Below are positions 56,777 through 64,000 of a stretch of DNA of 64,000 nucleotides, in pieces. The DNA lies in the NCBI GenBank assembly GCA_002964805.2, contig PUDQ02000014.1, forward strand, positions 434,001 to 498,000. Reading direction: 5' to 3'. Below the pieces are notes generated by a model that did not search any database, was not told where the DNA came from, and worked only from the letters and a program-made list of their open reading frames with translations. Both the position numbers and the translations under genes were made by a program. Position 1 is the stretch's first letter. Each line of letters begins with the position of its first letter. The stretch is from Trametes villosa (Eukaryota; Basidiomycota; Agaricomycetes; Polyporales; Polyporaceae).

Positions 56777-58501
56777 TTACCGAGAACGCGGAGAGCGCGT
56801 GTATATATCCGCATGTTTTGCGTTGCAGGACGGGGAGTTCCGGGACGGCCGGAGGCACGATGCAGTTCGCTCGGAGAGCTGGCATTTGGTGTTATTCTGA
56901 TTCTCCGTTGTCACCATTGCTCTATGAGATTGCCCAACGTCAGAAAAGCCCGGTATCGTGGCATCTTGACACACCTCATCCGCGGGGCCGACCCTCCTGT
57001 TCGAGATGTGGCACGCCGCACATCGGCTGTACGTGAACTCATAATGCCCCGCGCGGAGCATCGACCCCAGGAACGTCCCCTCGAAGTACGGGCCCGCCTC
57101 CCTCGCCGAGTCCGCCTGTACGACGACGACCGTGTCGACCTCCCTCCTCGGGATATCCGCCTCCGGCGGCTCACGCGGCCCACGCCCGGGGTCCTGCGCA
57201 ACCTCCTCCAAACACAGCTCGAGCACGCACAGCTCCGGCAGCAGGTCCCGGTGCTGGTACAGCGCAAGGACCGCGCGCTCCGCCTTCCACAGGCACCCGA
57301 TCACGAGCGTGCGCACGCGCGGCACCCCAGCGAGGACCGCCGCCCAGTCAACATCGAATAGCAGCAGGCGCGGCGCGAGGTGCAGCTCGAGGTGCACGAG
57401 CCCGCTCGGCGGCACGACGCGCGGGAGCTCGCGCAGCGCGAGCGCGGCCGTCTCGGGCAGGAGCGCGCCGCAGTCGGGCAGCACGAGCGCCCACGCGGCG
57501 TCGGGCTCGGGGCTCCCGCGCTCGGCCGCGGGCACGGGGTCGCCGGAGAGCGCGAGCGCGCCGTCGGCGGTGTGGCCTGCGAAGAGGCGCAGCGCGCGCG
57601 TGTGCGGGATCATCGGGAGCGCGTCTGCGAAGTTGTCCGGGAGGATCGCGAGCCAGACGCCGGCGGCGTCGGGCTCCCACATCGCGTCGCGGACGCGCGC
57701 GACGACGGAGAGGCGTGCGTCGGCGGGGATGGCGATGTATTGGAGGAAGAGCTTGAGGTCCTCGATCGTCTCGCTGATTTGCAGCGAGCGGAGTGCGGGG
57801 AGCGTGACGGCGACCATGCTCAGGTCCTCGACAGCCATGCACGGGGGGAGGGCATCGCGGAGAACGAGGTGTTGGAGGCCGGGGAGGGCGCCGATGGCGG
57901 TGAGGACGTCGTGTTGCTGCTGGTCTCCGTCGTCATTAGGGCGGATGGCGTGCCAGATTTGTGTCAATTCCAGACGAGTGATCCCGTGCGGCATCGGTCT
58001 TTCGGGGCGGGGGAGGACCTGGATAGCGTGGAGTGAGCGCAGAGAGGGGAAGGCGTCGGGGTTGAGCGAGAATGTCGGTGCCTCAGAGGTCAGGCAATGG
58101 ATCGTCAACGATGTCATTGACCTCGAGATGCCTTCTAAGGACCTCCGTATGTCGTCAAGCTGTTCGGGGGAAAAACGAAGGGCCAAGGCGCGCAGACGCT
58201 CGGAGTGAGGGCGTAGCGTTTCCATCACTTGATCATGGTCGACAGCGTGCACGTCTAGTGAAAGGCTCAGTTCCAACCCTCCGGAACGGGGCAGCATCGT
58301 TTGGAGCACCTCAACGCTGCATCGTTGGTCGAACGAGAGCGTGGACCACAGGATAGGGGCCGCGCAGGCGATTTCGTACCATCGACGGCAGACGAGGAGG
58401 ACGCGCGTCCATGGTGTCGCGGGGAGGCTTGCACGTAGGATGACGAGTATTGCAACGAAAAGCTCCGTGGGGAGGGAATTGATGTGGGCTCTGGGGAGCA
58501 T
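56777..58501 (-). CDS. F-box protein
   Basis: Substrate-recruiting subunit of an SCF ubiquitin ligase, of the large Agaricomycete F-box family. Single exon, 574 aa, from the ATG at 58501 (MLPRAHINSLPTELFVAIL). The F-box covers about residues 7-55 (INSLPTELF ... VLLVCRRWYEIACAAPILW). It is followed by irregular leucine-rich segments (LRALALRF, LTSLTIHCL, LRSLHAIQVL, LQHLVLRDAL, LRSLQISET, LVHLELHL) that form the likely substrate-binding solenoid. The last 60 residues are polar with no homology-like pattern. The open frame extends 40 codons further upstream but without F-box features. A plus-strand open frame of 358 codons over the same bases (57132-58208) is a GC-rich shadow. The target is unknown. 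It converges on GH71. Confidence 0.88.
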   Translation of the reverse strand: MLPRAHINSLPTELFVAILVILRASLPATPWTRVLLVCRRWYEIACAAPILWSTLSFDQRCSVEVLQTMLPRSGGLELSLSLDVHAVDHDQVMETLRPHSERLRALALRFSPEQLDDIRRSLEGISRSMTSLTIHCLTSEAPTFSLNPDAFPSLRSLHAIQVLPRPERPMPHGITRLELTQIWHAIRPNDDGDQQQHDVLTAIGALPGLQHLVLRDALPPCMAVEDLSMVAVTLPALRSLQISETIEDLKLFLQYIAIPADARLSVVARVRDAMWEPDAAGVWLAILPDNFADALPMIPHTRALRLFAGHTADGALALSGDPVPAAERGSPEPDAAWALVLPDCGALLPETAALALRELPRVVPPSGLVHLELHLAPRLLLFDVDWAAVLAGVPRVRTLVIGCLWKAERAVLALYQHRDLLPELCVLELCLEEVAQDPGRGPREPPEADIPRREVDTVVVVQADSAREAGPYFEGTFLGSMLRAGHYEFTYSRCAACHISNRRVGPADEVCQDATIPGFSDVGQSHRAMVTTENQNNTKCQLSERTASCLRPSRNSPSCNAKHADIYTRSPRSR

Positions 58502-60123
58502 GTTGTGAGTATGATGGTTGTACTCGTCGGCGATGATGTACCGGTGAACTCTAGAGAGGACTCTGAGCACGAGTACGCCCGCTGGGCGTATTGCGACGTA
58601 CCGTACACAAATGGCCGTCAACCCGCGTTGTAACTAGGGCGCACTTTCAACTCCTGGAAAACCAAGAGGGATAATAGCTTTCCTGGTTAGTATCAGAGGT
58701 GTGGGGAGGAATCACGAGCGATTCCTCCCCGCGGCTGGTACTTATCCTACGCAGATCGTGGGGCTTGTAACGAGTCGTTGGCGCGAGAAGTCTGACTGTG
58801 CGCCGGGGAAAGGCGGGGGTCCGCATCACCGACGACCATCACCATTTACGGTGAAGCGGCCCATGGCGCGCACCCGTCCGGCAGAACGTTGGAAACAAGG
58901 GTACGAGGAGTAATAACCACGGGTTGTATGTGGTGAAATGAAGAAGTCGTTCCGTGCCGCCAGCGAGCATCAATATGCCAGGGTGTCGGCCGACAGCCTG
59001 GGTCCTACTAAGTAATCATCATTGTTGACGTCAGCAATAGATGGCGGCGCAACTGACAGAGTCGCCAACTTACCGGGTTTTGGTATATGTCGCGCGCCCA
59101 AGCTGAAGCTGCCGGGAAGTGCGGACTTGCAAAAACAGGGCTTACTCTTACCCGCAGTGAAGCACCTGTAGAACAGACGGGCACATCAGTTCAACCACTC
59201 GACACGAACCTAGCGCAAGGACAGGTCAGCCCTCGAACCATGAATGTCTCCCAATTATTCAGCGTCGTTCTGAAGAGCTCTCATAGCAATGCCCAAGGAT
59301 TGCGTGTAACTTGTACCGTGTTTCCATCGAACGGAAGCGCACTGCGGGCCAAGCCAGTGGAAACGATACCAAGCCTTAGAAGACTAGACTGCAGTGGAGT
59401 CCAGAAATGAACCCCTGAAGGTGGGCGAGGCGTTGGTATCCAGGCTCAGAAAGATTCGTAGGAAGCTGCTAGCAACCATCGTGTCAAGCCGCAGGAAGAC
59501 TAGATAGAGCTTGAAACAGAGCACTTGAGCAAGATTGACCGAGTAGCAGAGCTGACCATTCTAACATGTTCAGGATACTGCGCTCGGTCCTGACGCGTGA
59601 GTGGTGGAAGGAAACAAAGCTGCGAAGAAACAAATTTGACAGGTTGACGAAGCTGCGTAAGCGCCGGCGATCCGTGGATGCGGCCGCCCGTGCGGCTCGA
59701 CCGTCGGGTCAAGACATGCGACCATCACGTCGACATTGACGTCGTATCGCACCCTCGACTAGTAAACATGCACGTACGTGAGTTGATACGCCTCTACCAT
59801 AGCTGCTGTGCTCACTATGGACGACCCAACTCACGGTACGCGCGCGACGTCGAAGGACTCGGCGAACCAGGCAGTGTCCGAAGGCGAAGACGTTCATTGA
59901 TGCGTCCAGTGACATCCCGGCCCGAGAGGCGTCGCACCCTTCCCGTGCGCATCTTCTCATACCCCCATATCAAGATGTTTCTGCTGTTGATAACCACCCA
60001 GGGCATTTGACGAAGAGCAGGGAATAATCTCTTGCGTGCGGCAGACAAGGTCGTACTTCCAGCCGACAATATCTCGCATCATTCTGATCCTCCCCTCGGG
60101 TACCTATATATCAAACCCACACT
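58502..60123. other. gene-free stretch
   Basis: 1.6 kb with no recognised gene. Short open frames (up to 110 codons) lack motifs and splice context. Confidence 0.5.
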
Positions 60124-61359
60124 CTACCACCCGCGCCGCTCCAACCAGCTCCGAAGCCCGACGTTTACCTCCTCCGTGCGCTGGAGGAACGCAAAATGCC
60201 CGCCGTCAACCTCGAGGTACTCCACATCGGTGCCGTACTTCTCCATGCTTTCCCTGGCCACCTCCGGCGTGCCAACGTAGTCCCGGAGCGCGATGATCAT
60301 GAGGGTGGGCGAGAGAAGCTTCCAGGTGTACTCCGGGATGTCTAATGTGAACCGTGTGCATGAGAAAATGATGCGGGAGGGATAGGCAGGTAAAGGCACT
60401 CACTGCGGCTGTCATCGAGGTTCACGTCCGTCGCCCAGGCTCTGTACCAGTTCAGGGAGGAGTCGATCCCGTGCTTGAGGATGCTGCCGCGGATAGTATC
60501 GTATTCCTATTACGAAGGATCCAGTGAGTGCCCTGTGAGATACGCGAAACGACCCCATACTGACCTCGTCGCTCAGATAGGTCGGCCGCCCGAGGAGAAG
60601 GTTGCTGTCGACGCACTCCGCCGTCTTTCCGGGCGCCGTGAAGTAGGTGAGCCAGTCCTCCGGCTTGTTCACGTACGTGAGCTGCATGAAGCTGTCGATC
60701 TGCGCGACAGGCGGTCAGTTCGCTACCGCGCATATGGACAGCCGCCACATCGACGTACGTGTTTCTGGATGACCCTAGGGGCGTCCTCACGCAGGAAGAA
60801 CTGCCAGTACGCAAACGCCTCGTAGCCCATCGTCTCCTTCTGCTGCTCGAGCACCGCCTCGAGGTCGAACGGCACGGTGTACGGCGCCCAGAACGTGATC
60901 GCGATGAACGAGTACGCGATGAACGTCTCAGGGTACAGCAGCGCGAGGCGCGACAGGAGGAATGAGCCCCTGCGCACGGCCGCCGCACGTCAGCGCGATG
61001 GTCCGGTAGCGGGATATGCGAATCACTGGCAGAGAGACTGACCAGTCGTGTCCGATAGCGATGACCTTGTCGAGCCCTTCGGCGGCGAGGACGTCGATGA
61101 TGTCGCGCGACAGCGCGTTCAGCCGGAACTCCTTCGGGTCGAGGGGCTTGTCGGTCCCGCCCTCCCCAGGCAGGTCTGGCACCAGGATGCCGTAGCCCAG
61201 CGGCTGGAAGTAGGCAACCTGGCGGCGCCAGACGTACGAGCTCGACGGAAAGCCGTGCAGGAAGAGCAGAGTGGGCTTGCCCTTCTTCGGGGGAGACCAG
61301 TAGTAGCTGTAAGTGAGGCCGCGTTCGACGGTGATCTTCTTGTAGAGAGAGAGTTCCAT
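60124..61359 (-). CDS. epoxide-hydrolase-like alpha/beta hydrolase
   Basis: Soluble alpha/beta hydrolase of the epoxide hydrolase / haloalkane dehalogenase group. The ATG at 61359 starts MELSLYKKITVERGLTYSYY. The oxyanion-hole motif LLFLHGFPSSSYVWRRQ and VPDLPGEGGTDKP are followed by the nucleophile elbow GHDW/GSFLLSR, with Asp as nucleophile, interrupted by an intron after TG of the Trp codon. A lid region (FWAPYTVPFDLEAVLEQQ) contains candidate proton-donor tyrosines. The C-terminal half gives an acid position in ALRDYVGTPE and the catalytic His in VDGGHFAFLQ. It ends RRGW-stop at 60124. About five exons, all in order; length near 320 aa, normal for the family. No signal peptide. Substrate unknown. 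Confidence 0.9.
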
Positions 61360-63068
61360 GGCTTCAAGTTGTGGTTGGTGTGTTGTGCGGGTGAGAGTGA
61401 GTTGCTTGGGAGCTGTCGTTGGGATTGCTGTCGAAGACCTCTTTCATCGCGGGCTTTTATACGGTCCTACGACAATGAAACCCGATCGCACTCAGGCTCC
61501 CGTCGTACCACAGCGACGACTGCAGGCAGTCTGCCTGCCGAGCCGGGCCACCGCGTACGCCTCTTCTGCTTCGTCAGCTGGGCGGCTGGCGCTGCAACAA
61601 CGAATCCACCCACCGGGCAAACACGAAGGGCGAGTACCCCATCAATATCGCCGGCCCCTAGGCCACGGAGTGGAGTGGCCGCAAGGGGGTCGTACAGCAT
61701 GCTCGCGATCGCGTTACGTCCATGAAGGCCGTTGGTGATCTGTGCTCTCCTGAAAGCATCGGCGCTAAGCCGGGGGGTCTGACGCACTCAGCACTGTGTC
61801 GTGGGCTTCTTTGTCGCTCTCTGAACGCGGAAGGCTATGGTGCCCGAATGCGCAGCTGAAATTTCGGATGGTCAAAGAACGGTGCTGCAGAATTCTGGGT
61901 GTTTTGCCGACGATTCGATGTGAGTGACTGCCGCTGCGAGATCTTGGTTGGGGGTACCTGACAACCCGCCGCGTATACTGTGGGGCAGGTCAGCACTTAG
62001 TTCCCTGTGCGGTATCGGAGCAGGGTACGGTCACACATTTTTGAATCGTCGATCGATTGGTTTAGTAACGGTGCAGAAGGGTTTCCGGGACGTTGCGCTC
62101 GTCGTTTAGGCGTTCTTCCTATGCCAGACGCTGTGAGTGATGGCACTGTGGACAGAGGCAATCCGATCACTGGTACCTTGAAGATGGTTTCACATATCTC
62201 GCCTCGAGCCGACGAGTCGACGACCGTAACATGTTGAAACACCGCGCATGTGCAGAACGACCCTCAAAACGCAGTGGCAACTTCATTTAAGCGCTTGGCA
62301 GTCCATCATGGTCGTCCTTCAAGTCGACATACGTGCTATGACATGCCCCCTGCAGTGGTCTTCCTATAGAGCTCTGAATTGCATGTATGCCGATGTACGA
62401 GTATCTATAAAGTTCGGCATCCCTTCCTCAGTACCACGCAGGTGGAGATCGTTTCGGTTTGCAATCGATTTGTTAGTTCTCGCGCCGGCCTCAGCGGTAA
62501 ATTTAAGCGCGCGCTTCGATCCTCTGCTTCAGTAATACGCCCGGAGGTGGAAAGGTCGGTGGATTCCCACGGATTCTACTGGTTTCCAGCGGCTGTCAGT
62601 GAAGCACGGTAGCATCAGTCGGCCTTGGCAATTATTCACTGTACTCCGCTGGAATTCACTGATGTCCAATACATACAAACGGCCTCTGGCGGTGGACACC
62701 ATGGCCCATTGATGTAGGTTGTATGTCGCCGACTGCCAATGGTAGCCGACGAATTATAGTGTATCACAGTGGTGTTTTGTGTCTGGCACCGAAGTCCAGA
62801 ATCTACCAGTGATGTCCAGTGAAAATCATTGTACACCCTTGTGTGCCAATGTATGTATTGATTTCAAGTCAAGGTTAGGCAGGGTGCAGTGATGCACCCC
62901 ACCAGACACTGATCACAGAAATTGCAGCAGCTACTAGGGGCAGCCCCTTTCATCAGGAAAAAGCGAAATTGACATAGCACAGGCGGTCTGCTACATCGCG
63001 GGATCAGCACATGTAGCACCGCGCGACACCCCTGTAACCTTACATAGCCGTTGTAGCAATCAACCAAA
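61360..63068. other. gene-free stretch with a possible small inverted-repeat element
   Basis: 1.7 kb without a recognised gene. It holds an 11-bp inverted repeat pair (62667-62677 and 62850-62860), and a hairpin GGGTGCA-GTGA-TGCACCC at about 62883-62900. Confidence 0.45.
62667..62860. repeat. candidate 194-bp inverted-repeat (MITE-like) unit
   Basis: CAATACATACA at the left and its exact inverse complement TGTATGTATTG at the right. The interior contains several CACTG/CAGTG motifs, and GATGTCCA occurs just outside the left arm and again near 62810. No target duplication was identified. Confidence 0.3.
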
Positions 63069-64000
63069 TCATATTGTATTTGCTAGGACTCGGAACAAGA
63101 CGAAATCATGATGTCTAAGGTAGGGATTAACAAAGAACTTCATGTTAACATTATCTAGTACATCGCCGGCGATGACACGGCGTGCAATCCGCTTGCCCCA
63201 GCAAGGTATTAGATGGCACGTACGTAGTATGTCGGACAGAGGGATCACGGACGTATACCGCTGGTGTCGACGTGTTGAAGGAGAAACTACATACATACCG
63301 GTCTTTTCATCGACGACGGTGAACAGCGTGAACCACTCAACATACGCGAGGGGCCCGGAGACGCCAAGGGCGCGAGCGTTGTACAGACGCGGAAGTTCGA
63401 AGATCACGCGAACCCGCGCGACGCGCAGACCTTGATGACATGTTAGCATACTACTACGCAAGCTAAGGTGCATCATGATCGCACATACCTGAGAGGGGGC
63501 GCCCGGCGTCGAAGGCTCGAGGCAGAGTGCGGCGTTGAGCGCCAGTCGGAGCCGGTTCACGGGCCAGAACGGTCGACATGTTGTGCAGAATGGGGGAGCG
63601 GAGAGGGCGCGTGTTCACGCCTGAGGGAGAGGCGTGGATGATGTCAGTCGGCGCGTGTATGGAGACCTGGCGCACGACGGGGAGGGAGATTTTTGCCTGC
63701 TTGTAGGCGGCCAGTCGGGAGAGGTCATGCAGCGGTGTTGAGACCAGGGCGAGTTGATGCGGGCTCCCGTCAGCTACGAGTGTCTTGAGGTAGGAGCTCA
63801 GATCTTTCTTGAAGTTCGTAGCGGCGAACTGGACCTCGACATCGTGGACTGTGAGCGACGGGAAGGCCGGAGCCTTGGCGACTCGATGACCCTCCTCCCA
63901 GATGTCAGAGGCGTCAGCGTTGTCAGACTGGGCCACCGCGCGGACCTGGGGGCGGCTTGAAGGGCCCGCCTCAGAGTGAGACGACGTGACGAGCGCAGGA
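63069..64000 (-). CDS. 3' part of a probably transposon-associated gene (DUF6830-like), truncated by window edge
   Basis: Partial: the frame is open to the right edge, so the start lies outside. The visible upstream exon includes IWEEGHRVAKAPAFPSL, VQFAATNFKKDLSSYLKTL and VSIHAPTDIIHASPS. An intron of about 51 bp (near 63438-63488) leads to the last exon: GLRVARVRVIFELPRLYN, GPLAYVEWFTLFTVVDEKTG, RYTSVIPLSDILRTCHLIP and FFVNPYLRHHDFVLFRVL, ending at 63069. This order (EWFTPF, SVIPLxxIxxxCHLIP, FYVNPYLxHHDFVLF) is a pattern I recall from proteins tied to KDZ-type or related transposons in basidiomycetes. The family assignment (DUF6830) is from memory and tentative. No break is seen in the visible part. 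Confidence 0.6.

Noticed and set aside
57132..58208. 358-codon plus-strand open frame
   Set aside because: Ser/Arg-rich shadow of the F-box gene on the opposite strand.
45308..61359. Esterase and epoxide hydrolase as members of the left-arm metabolic cluster
   Set aside because: They lie 28-44 kb away beyond the mobile island, among unrelated genes; linkage to the cluster is not supported.
1..64000. tRNA, rRNA, CRISPR arrays
   Set aside because: No B-box-like GGTTCGAANCC with a matching acceptor stem, no rRNA segments and no regularly spaced repeats were found by eye; small or unusual tRNAs could be missed without a covariance search.

Overview
The window is from a filamentous basidiomycete, most likely an Agaricomycete of the Polyporales type. 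The reasons are gene models built from many exons with 45-65 bp introns and CTNAC-type branch sites, three DUF6534 membrane-protein genes, a GMC oxidoreductase, a GH71 alpha-1,3-glucanase, and a mobile-element set (copia, Plavaka/KDZ, hAT, DUF6698) typical of that group. No tRNA, rRNA, CRISPR array or bacterial-type operon was seen. All gene models come from reading splice sites and reading frames by eye.

Left arm (0.7-20.6 kb): a 13-exon cytochrome P450 (+), a UbiA-family membrane prenyltransferase or terpene cyclase (-), DUF6534 copy 1 (-), a BAHD-like acyltransferase (-), an aldo/keto reductase (-), a secreted GMC oxidoreductase (-) and DUF6534 copy 2 (+). Together the enzymes look like a small terpenoid or meroterpenoid tailoring cluster: a membrane isoprenoid enzyme could make the skeleton, with oxidation (P450, GMC), carbonyl reduction (AKR) and acylation. 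This is inferred from content only.

Mobile-element island (21.1-about 40 kb): an intact Ty1/copia retrotransposon (minus strand; 5-bp target duplication GCTAC; primer site matching the initiator tRNA-Met anticodon arm) lies beside a Plavaka-type (KDZ superfamily) transposon. The Plavaka transposase gene is arranged head-to-head with a DUF6698 gene. It is cut in two by a complete 5.8-kb hAT element that has an 8-bp target duplication (ATCCGCAT) and 12-bp terminal inverted repeats. The hAT element carries an intact transposase and a second gene of unknown function.

Right arm (40.3-64 kb): a doubtful small gene, an 849-residue orphan protein, an alpha/beta-hydrolase esterase (-), DUF6534 copy 3 (+), a LanC-like protein (+), a GH71 glucanase (+), an F-box protein (-), an epoxide-hydrolase-like protein (-), and the 3' part of a probably transposon-associated gene running off the right edge (-). 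The island separates DUF6534 copies 2 and 3, so it probably landed inside an older local gene family.
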